Assembly (NCBI RefSeq): GCF_041296385.1
Contig: NW_027183992.1
Location: 221,001 to 285,000 of the forward strand
Length of the DNA: 64,000 nt
From: Aphelocoma coerulescens
Taxonomy: Eukaryota > Chordata > Aves > Passeriformes > Corvidae
Reading direction: 5' to 3'
The notes under the pieces were generated by a model. That model was not told the DNA's origin. It did no database searches and worked only from the letters and a program-made list of their open reading frames with translations. Shown here one piece after another: positions 1-10,785 of the stretch. Position numbers and translations under genes: made by a program. Every line of letters starts with the position of its first letter. Within the stretch, counting starts at the first letter, position 1.

Positions 1-174
1 ATCAGGTAACCAGGGCTGTGGCGGCCAAGGGAGCCAAGGAGGGGAGCAGAACTGGGGTACATGAACAGAACAGAACAAAGCATTCTGGGCAAGGTTTTCA
101 GTCGCCATGAGCTGGAAAGGGACCGAGGACTTATCCCACCGTAGGACTCCTTTGGTTCCTTGTCCAGCAGGCCC

Positions 175-2215
175 AGCGGCCTCCACACACCCTGTCATTC
201 CCAGTTGCTCCCAGTTGCTCCCAGCGTGTGCACAGGTGGCTCCCAGCATGGGCCTGGTAGCTCCCAGTAACCCCCAGTCAGGGTCCAATCACACCCACTA
301 TAACCCAGTGTGATTGTAGCCACTCCCAGCATGATCCCACTCACTCCCAGTCACTCCCAGTATGATGCCAGTGGCCCCCAGTGTCATCCCAGTCACTCCT
401 AGTATGGTGCCAGTGGCCCCCAGTGTGATCCCAGTCACTCCCAGTCACTCCCAGTATGGTGCCAGTTGCCCCCAGTGTGATCCCAGTCACTCCCTGTCAA
501 TGCCAGTGTGACCCCAAGAGCCTCCAGTATGATCCCAGTGACTCCCTGTCTCTCCCAGTATATCCCAGTCACTCCCAGCATTCTCCCAGTCACTCCCACC
601 TCCTCCCAGTTGCTTTCAGTGTGATTCCAGTTGCTCACAGCCACTCCCAGTCAATGCCAGTATGATTCCAGTCTCCCTCAGTGTGATCCCAGTCTCACCC
701 ACCATGGATCCAGCTGCTCCCACTGTGATCCCAGTATGAACCCAGTTGCCTCCAGAGTAGTTCCAGTTGTTCCCAGTTCCTCCCCGTATGAATCCATTTG
801 CCCCAAGATAGTCCCAGTCCCTCTCAGCATGGTCCCAGTCATCCCAGTTGCCCCCAGTGTAGATCCAGTCACTCCCAGTTGCCCCCCAGCATGGGCCCAG
901 CTGTTCCTATTGTGGTTCCAGTTCCCCCAGTATGGTTACAGAGACACCCAGTAGGTCCCAGTTGCCCTCAGCATGCTCACAGTCATTCCCAGGCACTCCC
1001 AGTGTCCCCAGTAAGGTTCTAGTTACCTCAGAATGATCCCAGTCTTTCCCAGTTTCTCCCACTTACCTCCAGGGCAATCCCAGTTTCCGTCAGTGTCCCA
1101 AAGTGTGGTCCCAGCTGCTCCCAGTATGATCCCAGTTGTCCCAGTTGTGGTCTCAGTCCCCTCAGCATGGTTCCAGTACTTTCCAGTGTATCCCAGTTGC
1201 TCCCAATGTTTCCACTTTTTCCTCCCAACATGGGCCCAGTAGCTCCCAGTAACCCCCAGTCCATTCACACCCACTGTAATCCCAGTGGCTCCCAGCATGA
1301 TCCAGTAGGACACCGAGTCACCCCCAGTATGGTTCCAGTCATTTCCAGGATGATCCCAGTCACTCCCAGTATGATCCCAGTCACTCCCAGGTACTCCCAG
1401 TATTACTCCAGTCATGGCCAGAGTGACTCCCTGTCACTCCCTGACTGGGTCCAGTTGCTCCAAGTCTCTTCCAGTATGGTTCCAGTCACAGCCAGCACCT
1501 TTCCAGTCAGTCCCAGTCTGATTCCAGTAGGATCCCAGGCACTCTCAGACACTCCCAGTACTATTGCAGTCATTCCCAGTATGATCCCAGTCAGTTGCAG
1601 TAGGATCCCAGTATGACCCCAGCATGGGCACAGCTGCTCCCATTATCATCCAGTGTGGTTCCAGTTGCTCCCATTTACCCCCACTGTGGTTTCAATCTCT
1701 CCCAGTGCATCCCAGTTGCTCCCAGCATGTTCCCAGTCACTCCCACTTGCCCTGAGCTGCTTCCAGTGTGATCCCAGTGTCTCACAGCCACTCCCAGTCA
1801 CCCTCAGCGCTGTCCCAGTTTCTCCAAGTAGGATCCAGTATGATCCCAGTCTCCCTCAGCATGGTCCCAGCTGCTCCCACTGTGATCCCAGTTGGATGCC
1901 AGTTGCCCCCACCATGGTTCCAGTTGCTCTCTGTTCCTTCCAGTGTGATCCCAGTTGAACACGATTCAGTATAGCCCCAGTCACACCCCATATGACCCAA
2001 GTCCTTCCCAGCATGGTCCCAGTCATGCCCAGTTGCCCTCAGTGTAGCCCCATTTCTCCCCAGCATGGTCCTGGTTGTTCCCAGTGTGGTTCCAGTCGTT
2101 CCCAGTATGGTTGACAGACACTCCCAGTATATCCCAGCTGCCCTCATCATGCTCCTAGTCATTCCCAGTCACTCCCAGTGGCCCCAGTAAGGTTCCAGTT
2201 ATCCCAGTACAAACC
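175..2215. repeat. Degenerate CCCAGT satellite, about 2 kb
   Basis: Short units of the form CCCAGT followed by 4 to 8 variable bases (for example TCCCAGTATGATCCCAGT) run almost without break. Units combine into irregular higher-order blocks with ATGATCCCAGTCACTCCCAGT-like themes. Every open frame across it is low-complexity Pro/Val/Ser-Gln or Trp/Gly/Thr translation and is not coding. Shorter CCCAGT runs also sit beside the MHC class II beta membrane exon near 56400-56470, so this may be an expansion of MHC-associated intronic sequence; that link is inference. Confidence 0.85.
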
Positions 2216-2379
2216 AGTCAGTGCCAGTGGTGCCGCTGCTGGAATCCCCCAGCCCTCTCTGCGTTCCCCCTCCCGGCTCTCCAGGCTCTCGAGAGGAGCC
2301 CCAAGGGCTGCAAGTCCCCAGGCAGGGTCCCCAACAAGGCCCAGTTTGGATCTGCAGCCCCCAGTGTTCCCAGTTTCCC

Positions 2380-2560
2380 TCTCCTTTTCCCCGGGCCGGG
2401 TTCCCCCGCCCCCAGCGGGTGGGAGCAGCCGAGAGCCCCGCGCTGCCCATCCCGACCTGTCCCGGCTCCATCCCCGCTGCTCCCGCGGGCTGCGAGCGGC
2501 TCGGGAACGGGGCAGGAGGAGGAGGAGGAGGGATGGGAGAGGACCCTCAACAGCCTGGAG
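2380..2560 (+). other. GC-rich block shared with 57330-57500
   Basis: A stretch containing GACCTGTCCCGGCTCCATCC, then CTCCCGCGGG and a GGAGGAGGAGG run, recurs in the same order at 57360-57500. Here it lies about 350 bases upstream of the first recognised zinc-finger exon and could be its 5' flank or first exon. No start codon or donor could be assigned with confidence. The two copies show the ends of the window share ancestry. Confidence 0.45.
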
Positions 2561-2924
2561 AGGGCCAGGGGGGACTCCTTGGAGCCCATCACCCCCAGCA
2601 TTCCTAAGTGGGGAGACGGAAGAGGGGGGAGCTTTTTGGATTCCTGGGACTCCCAGCAGCCTGGGGAGGGCGGGGACCAAGTAGAGAGGGGGATCCCCAA
2701 TACAAGCGTGACCCCCAGCAGCTGGCACAGGGGGGAACCCCGAACACCAAAGTGGAGGGACCAGAGATGGGGAACTCCTGGGAGGCTTTTCCTGAGCAGG
2801 TTTTTATGGACACACAATGCCTGGTGGCTTCTAGAGATGGACTTGGGCAGAGGGACCTTCAAACTCAACGTGCTCATCCCTTGTTTTCCCCCAGACCAGG
2901 ATTTCCCATTCCCAAACCTTGGCC

Positions 2925-3930
2925 AGATGGAGGAGGAGGCTGCGAGGAAGAGGGAGATGCCCCGGGAGCCCCAGGCAGGTGAGGAGGAAGTCAGTGCCCC
3001 TTTCCCCCTCTCTCCTGCTCCATCTCCCAGCCCAGCATCGCCCCCGGCTGCAGGACAACCCCGCTGCCGACGCCGTCCTGCCGGGGACGAACGGGGGGGA
3101 TCTCCTTGCCCTTCCCTGTGGCACGGAGGCAAATCCCATCCTCTCCTTGTCCTTCCTCCCCAGACAAGGAGCTGAGGACGGAGCCCAGGGAGGACAAATC
3201 CCCGCAGCAGAACCTGGTGGAAGAGGCCGTTTTGAGCGGCTCCATGGCACAGGAATCCAATGGGGAGGAAAAACCACAGAGACCCCACAGGAGGAGGGGC
3301 TGCAAACGCAGCCCAGGGTGCTCTGAGGAGGAAAGACCAACCCTGTGCCGGGAAGGCGGCCGGAGATCGAGCCAGAGCTCAGACCTGGTGGTCCATGAGC
3401 GGCTTCACACTGGGGAGAAGCCCTACAAGTGTGGGGAATGCCAGAAGAGCTTCAGCCAGAGCTCCCACCTGATCCACCACCAGATGATCCACACTGGGGA
3501 ACGGCCCTATGAGTGTGGGGAATGTGGGAAGAGCTTCAGCCACAGCTCCCACCTGATTGTCCACCAGAGGATCCACACTGGGGAACGGCCCTATGAGTGT
3601 GGGCAATGTGGGAAGAGCTTCAGAGAGAGCTCCACCCTGCTCCGCCACCACATAGTCCACACGGGAGAGAGGCCCTACAAGTGTGGTGAATGCCAGAAGA
3701 GCTTCAGCCAGAGGTCCAGCCTGATCGTCCACCAGCGCATCCACACGGGAGAGAGGCCCTACGAGTGTTCCGAGTGTGGGAAGAGGTTTCAGACCAGCTC
3801 CAGTCTCCTCCTGCACCAGCGGATTCACACGGATGAGAGGCCCTTCCGCTGCCCCGACTGCAGGAAGGGCTTCAGGGAAAACTCCACCCTCATCAGGCAC
3901 CGGCGCATCCACACCAGGGAGAGGCCCTAG
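2925..3930 (+). pseudogene. C2H2 zinc-finger protein gene, truncated by a stop before its last finger
   Basis: Nuclear DNA-binding protein of the bird multi-finger type. Two exons are visible. The first, 2895-2978, lies between TTTTCCCCCAG and CAG/GTGAGG and carries the conserved leader MEEEAARKREMP. The second starts at 3164 after CTTCCTCCCCAG; the junction is phase 1 and in frame. The last exon holds a degenerate first finger lacking its cysteine pair, then six complete C2H2 fingers ([20 protein letters not shown] and similar) joined by HTGE(K/R)P linkers. At 3928-3930 TAG stands where the linker Tyr codon is expected, and a seventh finger continues in frame to TAA at 4000-4002. Without this stop the protein would gain 24 residues. 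No KRAB, SCAN or BTB domain is seen. Earlier 5' exons were not found, so the ATG at 2925 is provisional. It could still encode a six-finger protein. Confidence 0.7.
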
Positions 3931-4095
3931 GAGTGTCCCCAGTGTGGGAAGAGCTTCTCACAGAGCTCGCACTTGAGCAGACACCAACGGAGGCACCGGT
4001 AAGGGAAGCCCTGCGAGTGCCCCGAGTGCAGGAAGAGCTTCATCCTCTGCTCCAACTTCATCCCCCAGTGGGGGACCCACGTTTGGCAGAGCCCT
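3931..4095 (+). pseudogene. Orphaned seventh zinc finger and a decayed eighth
   Basis: In frame after the [24 protein letters not shown] forms a good C2H2 finger, ended by TAA at 4000-4002. A further 26 codons resemble a finger (CPECRKSF) but lose the histidines. These are the former C-terminal end of the gene upstream. Confidence 0.65.
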
Positions 4096-4499
4096 GGTGA
4101 CCCACATTCGCCGTGATCCAGTTTGGGAAGAGCCCTGGCTGGTGCTCTCCACGTCCTCCTGGATCCCTGTAGGCACCTGGGTGAGCGCCGGGGCTGGAAC
4201 ATCCATCGGGACTCTGATTGAAATCGGAAATTCATTGGGAAGAGCTGATTTGTTGAGTTTACAGCCCAAAAATTCTCACCTGCTCTGTCCAGTTGTTTCT
4301 TCTGGTGGCATCCAGCAATCCTGGATGATCTTAGAGGTCTTTTTCAACCTAAATAGTTTCCTCCTTCATCCTGTCAAAACAAGCAGAATTGGGGTAGAAA
4401 TAAAGGAATTCGACAAAGGTATCTAAAGCAGCACCATTTTACCGAGATTTGGGGGTGAATTTGGGGTTGGTTCAGGAGAATATTCAGGAGGATTTGGGT

Positions 4500-4745
4500 G
4501 TTGTGAGGCCATGGGCTGGGCAGACGGGGCCACGATCTCGTAGTTGTGCTGGCAGAACGTGTCCACCTGAGCTCGTCTGTTCTCCAGGGATTGCGGGTGT
4601 CTGTCCCAGTCCCTGGCCTGGGTCTCCCCATTTGGGGTGTGCCCCCCAAAGTGCCCAAATCGCTGCTGAAGTGCCTGAGCTGCTCCCGGCTGGGGATGTT
4701 CCTGTCCACCAAGCTCTCCTGGTCAGTGCCATGGGGGGCTGGGAG
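4500..4745 (-). pseudogene. MHC class II beta exon 2 (beta-1 domain) relic
   Basis: Peptide-binding domain of an MHC class II beta chain, read on the minus strand. From about 4740 downward the frame gives DRNIPSREQLRHFSSDLG. After loss of one base near 4654 a second frame gives HTPNGETQARDWDRHPQSL, then ENRRAQVDTFCQHNYEI to about 4515. This is the strand, turn and alpha-helix order of bird class II beta-1 domains, including RRAQVD, the disulphide Cys and HNY(E). The N-terminal part with the first Cys is not recognisable, and no flanking splice sites were confirmed. The single frameshift makes it non-functional. It lies head to head with a class II membrane exon on the other strand at 5057. 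Confidence 0.7.
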
Positions 4746-5056
4746 GGGATTGAGGGGCTCGTGGGGAGATTGGGAGGGGCTTCTGTCACTCTTGATGGGC
4801 ATTAGTGGTGTTTGGAGGGGGCTTTTGGGGTGGTCTGTGAGGGAGTTTTGGGGATCTTGCCTTGGCTGTGTGTCTTGGAGAGAATTTGGGTGGTTCTTGG
4901 GGTCATTTATGTTGCAGGGAATGGTTGAGGGAGTTCCTGGCACAGAGCTGTGGGGTGGTTTGAGGGGTCTGGGAGTGGCTGTGGGGCTGGGAGGGGGTTT
5001 TGGGCTGCTTGTGATCCCCCAGAGCCCCAAAACTGCCACCAGACCCTGCCCCCCAA

Positions 5057-5260
5057 GATGTTGCTGGGGTTTTGGGGCTCCATGTTGGGGTTCATCCTCC
5101 TGGCGCTGCAGAAGAAGGTGAGGGGGTGTCCCCAGGGGCTGTGCATGTCCCCCCCAGGGTGTGTGTGACCCCCCCCATCCCGGTGTCACCCCCTTTTCCC
5201 TGCCCTCAGGGCTCCTGAGCCAGCCCCTGCTGCCCCGGGAGGGAATTTGGGGAGGGGGCA
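5057..5260 (+). pseudogene. MHC class II beta membrane exon and tail, decayed
   Basis: The frame at 5057-5119 reads KMLLGFWGSMLGFILLALQKK followed by GTGAGG. It resembles the bird class II beta transmembrane exon (KML-G-GGF-LG---LALGL pattern) but lacks about six residues near the end. Downstream, GTCACCCCCTTTTCCCTGCC and CTCAGG/GCTCCTGAGC at 5186-5225 parallel the next acceptor and exon at 56690-56730. It is a fragment; exons 1 to 3 of this orientation are absent. Confidence 0.6.
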
Positions 5261-7490
5261 GAGGGGGTGCGCAGCCCCTGCCGGGGGATGACCCCGGCCC
5301 AGCGCCCTTCGTTCAGCACCGAGCTGGGCTTGGGGCTGCAGGAGGAAGAGGCCGATGGGAAGCAGATCCTGCAGGGGGGACAGGGCTTGGGCTCAGGGCA
5401 AGGTCCTGCCCTGCACACCTGGCTCAGGTGTGAGCCTGCCCCAGGAAGGGAGCGGGACATTCCCATCCCCACGGATCAGGGCTGGGAGCAGCACTGGGAG
5501 CACGGACATGGAAATACTGGGAGCCACTGGGACCGCACTGAGGGGTGAATTATCCCCCCCAGCACCTTTCCAGGCCGTCCTGCGACCTGAGAAATGCTCG
5601 CTGGGCCTCAGCCTTGGCCAAGAGCCCCCGGGCTCAGCTGCTCTGAGCTCAGCCGCTGCCGGCTCCCGCAGCCCGCCCAGGGCCGCCCTGCCCGTGCCGG
5701 GGCTGTGCTGGAATTCTCTGCTGCTGCTGGGCCACTCGGGGGGTCTGGCCCAGCAGGAAAGGTGACCCTGAGCCAGGAGCTTTCCTTGGCCGCAGCAAAG
5801 CCTCAGCATGGAAAGACCTTCCCAGCGCTGTGCCCTGGGCCGGGAGGGATTGTGCCACCAGAGCTGTCCCTCCATTTCTTCTGCCAGGCAGCTCTAGGAC
5901 ATGGAAAGTGGAGAAGCCAGAGCTGCTTCTCAGCTTTCCGCAGCCCTCCAGAGGAATCCTGTGTGGGAAGCAGCCTGGGAACAGGGTTTCTGTGCCAGGG
6001 CAGGGGAATTCAGAGCCCTTTCCTCCCCCGTGGGCCGAGGCTCTGGCCCTTGCCCTTTGCAATGGCCCTGCAGCTGCCAGAGGGGCCTTTTTGGCTCAGC
6101 TGAGAGCAGTCCTGCTGCAAGGCTGTCCTCGAGCTGCTTGGGCTGCACATGTGCCCAGGGAATGCTCATTGCTTGCAGTCTCAGGTGCTGTGCGTGTGCA
6201 GGTGTAACTACTGCAGGAGGGAACAGCTCTGCTGGGGGGAGTTCTCTTTTTCTTGGTGGTTTTTATGTTGAATGAACGTTCCCTGCCAGCTCCGGGCAGA
6301 GCTGTGTAGCTGTATGTGCCACTTGTCTGTGGCACTGTGGCTCAGGAGGTGGCCAAGGGGAGCTTGGCCGAGGTGTGGGCAGAGGAATGGCCATCAGGCC
6401 AGGCTGGGGGGTCAGCGGCCGGTCAGTTGCGTTGCGTGGCCGCGGCTCTGGACGCTTGTGTGGGAGCGTGTGCAGGGCTGGAAGGCTGGGGCTGCCGCCG
6501 CTGTGTCGCAGAGCCGGGAAGGCCGGGGCTGGCCCGGCCCTGGCCCGGCCCCGCCAGCTCTGCCAGCTGCCGGCGGGGACACAAAGGGCAGCTCCGAGCT
6601 GCGGCCGCTGCGCTGCGGCCGCACAAACGCAGCGCCCGCAGAGCTCCAGGGCAAGGTGCTGGCCCTGGCTCGGGGCTGGGCCGGGGCCAGCGGCAGAAAA
6701 TCAACTTGCAGCTCGGGCCCCGCAGCAGGGAGGAGCAGCAATTGCTGGGGGAGAGAGACTCTTGCCAAGGGCCTGCGGGGCCGGGCCGCAGGGAACGGCT
6801 TCCCGCTGCCCGAGGGCAGGCTGAGATGGGATGTGGGGCAGCAATGGTTCCCTGGCAGGGCGCTCAGGGCCTGGCACAGGCTGGCCCCAGAAGCTGCGGC
6901 TGCCCCCGCATCCCTGCAAGTGTCCCAGGCCGGCTCGGCCATTGGGGCTTCCTGCCCAGGAGGGCTGGGCTGGGCTGGGGCTGCTGAGGGCGGGATGGGC
7001 TCTGGCTGAGCCAGCTGAAGGCTGCGCATGATGAGGCCGGGGGGACCCCGTTGCTGAGTGGGTTCTGGGGTATCCCACATTCCTGAAGGGATGTCAGGGT
7101 ATGTCCCATTCCTGAGGCATTTTTGGGGTGCCCCCAATGCTTAGGGAGGGGTTCTGAGAGGGGGGCTCTGGTGCTTGGAAGGGGGACCTATTGTCAGGGA
7201 GCCGGGGAGCCCATTTTGGGAAGGATGCTGCTGTTTCTGGCAATGTTGAGAGGTTCTGAATGGGCTGTGGGGCCCTGGCTCTCATTTTGGGACTTGAGGT
7301 GAGCCCATGGGCACAGCAAGTGCTGAGGAGAGGTTCCAACCTCCGATTTTGGATGGAGGGATTGAGGGGGTGCCTCCAATAAACTCAATCCCAGCCCCAA
7401 TGTGTCGATGGCAGCCCCAAATGGCTCGATCCGTCAGCCCCAAGGCCTGGCTGTGGGGAGTCAGGAACCACAGAAGGGGAATTGGTGTCC
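5260..7490. other. No gene recognised; GC-rich stretch
   Basis: Open frames here are long only because of GC content (strongest at 6400-7000, CpG-rich). No domain, motif or credible splice pair was recognised. Part could be old exon-intron debris of neighbouring families. Confidence 0.4.
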
Positions 7491-7494
7491 AGGA

Positions 7495-7581
7495 GGGATG
7501 GGATGGGATGGGATGGGATGGGATGGGATGGGATGGGATGGGATGGGATGGGATGGGATGGGATGGGATGGGATGGGATGG
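7495..7581. repeat. (GGGAT)n pentanucleotide repeat
   Basis: About 17 perfect tandem copies of GGGAT/GGATG, then decaying flanks. Confidence 0.95.
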
Positions 7582-7887
7582 GGGTGGCATCATGGGGGTG
7601 GGATGAAGTTTGGGATTGATGGGGTGGTTTGAACACTTGGAGTGGGGCACTCCAGGGAAGAAAACCAGGAGCTGCTTTTGGAGAGGCTCCTGCTGCTTTT
7701 TGACAATTTTGGGGCCTCTAAGTGGCTTCTGGGAGGTTGCAGGGAATTTGGTGAAAGTGCCGTAAAGCCCCCGCAATTTGGGGGGCTGAGGTGAAATCCC
7801 CACATTTTGGGAGGGTGAGAGGACCCTAATTGGGAGGGGATCCTGCTGCTTTGCACCCCTTCAATGGGGTGAGAAGTGGCTTGTGAG

Positions 7888-8067
7888 GGATGGAAGGAAG
7901 GAAGGAATTCGGAAGGAAGGAAGGTATTCGGAATTCGGAAGGAATTCGGAAGGAATTCGGAAGGAATTCGGAAGGAATTCAGAAGGAATTCGGAAGGAAG
8001 GAAGGAAGGAAGGAAGGAAGGAAGGAAGGAAGGAAGGAAGGAAGGAAGGAAGGAAGGAAGGAAGGAA
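7888..8067. repeat. (GGAA)n repeat with GGAATTC variants
   Basis: Starts as GGAAGGAATTC blocks (7890-8000) and resolves into a pure GGAA run to about 8067. It is followed by A/T-rich sequence to about 8260 with no gene visible. Confidence 0.95.
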
Positions 8068-8335
8068 AACAATGTAAGTACTGAATGAAACAAAAAAAAG
8101 ATAAATAACTGAGTTCTCTTTTAAAAAATATCAATTCCCTCTGAATCCAAAGTTGCAGAAGACTTTTCTTTCCACATTTGGGTTTTGTTTTTATCTCTCA
8201 TACTTTTTCTGGTTCTTTTCTTTTTTCTCTTGTTTTTAATAGATAAGACCTGCTAGGAAAGGAATGCAGAGCAAAATGAGACCCATTTCTGGCAGGCAAT
8301 GAAAGTGTCGGCTCCTGGTCTGGTTGCTTTTGTGT

Positions 8336-8696
8336 GGATCCCTCATGTCTGTGGCATGGGGGGAATAGCAGTGCTGGGAGCCAGCAGCGGGCTCAGGAGC
8401 ATCCCGCTCTGGCAGCTCTGAGCAGGTGGCACATGTCCTGCTCTCCTGCTGCCCTTCAAAGCACAGAATCCACGGGCAAGTTTAGGCCCAGCTCTGGGCA
8501 CAGCCAGCATGGCCTGGGCACGGGAACGGGGGGCAAAGCGGGCGGGATCCTTCTGCAGCTGCCTGGTGGTTTCTGGTTTCTGTGCCCAGAGTGCCAGGAT
8601 GTTCTTAAGAGGTGCTTGTCCATGCAGCCCTTGGACAGGCCGTCCTTGGAAGAGCTCTTCAGTGCCCCTTGGCTGCAGGGTGTTCATGTGCCCTAG
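8336..8696 (+). pseudogene. PIM-like kinase, last intron and last exon only
   Basis: The terminal exon at 8590-8696 follows CTGTGCCCAG and encodes ECQDVLKRCLSMQPLDRPSL... to a TAG stop. This is the end of the kinase C-lobe, with the conserved ECQ...RCL and RPS(L/F)EE elements of PIM kinases. The 250 bases before it match the last intron of the intact gene at 60637-60892 (GGGGGGAATAGCAGTGCTGGGAG and following). Similarity stops near 8336, so exons 1-4 are missing. It is a truncated duplicate of the 58.5-61.0 kb gene. Its own reading frame is undamaged. Confidence 0.75.
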
Positions 8697-8934
8697 AGGA
8701 TGGCAGGGACCCACGGGCACAGTGTGATCCAGGGGCCTGGCAGGTAACAGCCCCACACAGCTCTTGGCAATCAGTGGCAAAGCAAAGCAGACTATTTTGT
8801 CCTGTCTGTAGCTCTGAGCAGGGAGCATCAGAAGGGAACACGCAGCTCTTGGGCTGCAGCTGAGCTGGAGGCCTGCTCTGGCAAGCACTGGTGGCCACCA
8901 TCCCCCCTGGTTTTGTTTGTCTGGTTCATTGATG

Positions 8935-9480
8935 GCTGGGGCCCTGGGCAGAACCCTGAGAGCCTGGTGTGGCCCCAGGGAAGGAGAAGGAGCCCCTGGA
9001 GAAGCTGTACCAGGTGGGGCTGCTGCTGCTGGAGCCACCAAGGACGAGCTCAAGGACGACAACCTCTTCCTGGAGCTGGCCAGTGGCAGCTGAAGATGAT
9101 GGACTTTGATTCTGGCACCTTCTCCAAAGACACGCTCCACGGCCAGTGTGCAGGTGAGTCCAGAGCCAGGGGGATGCTCCCAGAGCTGGGCATGGCACGG
9201 CCTGGCCGGGCACCAAAGGTTCCCCCTTTGCTGGGGCGGCTGCAGGGAATTCTTCAGTGGCTGCCAAGCTGCTTTTGGGCTCTGGGCAGCTGCTGAGGAG
9301 GTGGCTGTGCCATGGCTGGCTGCAGGCTGGGCACATGTCCTGCCCTCCTGCTCTGCTCCCAAAGGCAGCAATGCTGGGCAGCTTTGGGCCCTGCTCTGAG
9401 CACGGCCAGCACGACCTGGGCACTGCGGGCGGCTGGGACAAGGCCGTGAAATCCAACATCTGGCCTTGTTTGGGGCTGTA
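8935..9480 (+). pseudogene. PIM-like kinase remnant with internal deletion
   Basis: At 8985-9040 a frame reads KEPLEKLYQVGLLLLE, matching the first strand of PIM kinase domains. It is followed within a few codons by KDDNLFLELASGQLKMMDFD up to GTFSKDTLHGQCAG and a GTGAGT donor at 9155. The ATP loop, VAIK lysine and HRD loop that should lie between are gone, and DFG has become DFD. The 9240-9450 stretch resembles the kinase intron ahead of a last exon. The same deletion is present at 61270-61445, so it arose before the two loci were duplicated. Confidence 0.65.
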
Positions 9481-10785
9481 TGGTCAAAGTCAGCTCCCTT
9501 GGCTCCTCCTTGAGCCCTGGCCAGGCTTAGGAGGAAGCCAAGAGGAGGATGAAAGCAGATGTTCCTGTACTAGAAGTGCTGTCAGTTTGTTTCTCCAGCA
9601 CTGTCAAAGCTGGGCCCTCTCCCAGCGAGGTTGGAGCCTCAGCTGTGGCTGGAGGCAGCTGCAGGAATTCCCAGTGTCCGGGAGTGGCTCTCCAGTCCTT
9701 GGCTGGGACAGCTTCCCCCAGCTGATGGGTGGCTCTGGGTGATGGTAAAGTCTGAGGGTCACTGGGGCTGGATCTTGGTTAATCACTGCAGGCAATCTTT
9801 GGCACTGATGATTGGGGGCATTGCTGAGCTGCTCCTGCTGTGATTCTTTGCTAATGATTATGTGCTTTGCTGAGCTTATGCTTTTGTAATTCTTTGCAGA
9901 TTTGCATTTTATAAATTGCACAATCCCTTCAGTAGGGTCTGTGTGTTTGGTGCTGACCCTGCCCACCGGCAAAACAGGGCCCCATCCTGCCTGAGTGTTA
10001 CCTGAGAAGACAAAAACCCTCACTCCAAATGTCCCCCCCTTCCTCCTTGTTCCCCCCACTTTACACACTGGCCATGATGTCCTGTGGTCTGGGATATCCC
10101 TGGGGTCAGTTGGGGTCACCTGTCCTGGCTGTGACCCCTGCCAAGCTCCCCCTCACCCCCAGCCCCTCCCCAGCGTGGCCGGACGAGGGGCAGGAAAGGC
10201 CTTGGCTCTGTGCAAGCTCAGCAAGAACAAAACCATCTCCGTGTGAGCAACGCTGTGCTCAGCCCAGAGCCAAACACAGCCCCAGAGAAAGGCCTGGCAA
10301 GGAAATTCCCTCTGCCCCAGCCCACAGCAGCACCCCATGGCCACCCACCATCACCACGGCTCCATGGGTTCCTTTCCATGGCCCCGGCCCTGGCCACAGG
10401 ACCTTGGGCTGGTGGCCACGGCAGCCGACTGTGGCCCAGGGCTCAGTGCCCGTGTCCATGGCAGCAGTGGCCGGCCACGGGCCCTGAGTGCAGGTGACCG
10501 TGCCAATCCCCATGGCAGCGGGGCCAAGCGTTGGTGTCCGTGGCACCAAAGGGAGGAACGGGTCCCTGTGGCCGCTGCCGTGGCACCTGAGGGCATCAGC
10601 GAGTGTCAGTGCAATTGTAGCTGGCACCAGCCCCGGCACCGCTCTGTCCTGAGGGCTGCCATGGCAGCCGAGGGCAGCCACAGGTCTGCGGGCAAGTGGC
10701 CACGGACCCTGAGTGCAGCAATGGGTCCTGGGGGGGTTTCCAAGGGAACTGGAACTGCTGAGGGTTGCCATGGCATCCAACCCCC
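9480..10785. other. No gene recognised
   Basis: No coding similarity was recognised. From 10280 to 10760 the sequence is rich in short GGCCACGG/CCATGGC themes, which suggests an old tandem repeat. Open frames there are compositional. Confidence 0.4.

Noticed and set aside
435..2162. Several 60-130 codon frames inside the CCCAGT repeat
   Set aside because: All are translations of the tandem repeat in different frames, with no domain content.
2218..3288. 356-codon minus-strand open frame
   Set aside because: It crosses the intron and the 5' part of the zinc-finger gene and has only low-complexity Pro/Ser/Gly sequence.
7495..7581. GGGAT repeat as an interstitial telomere
   Set aside because: The unit is a pentamer and lacks TTAGGG.
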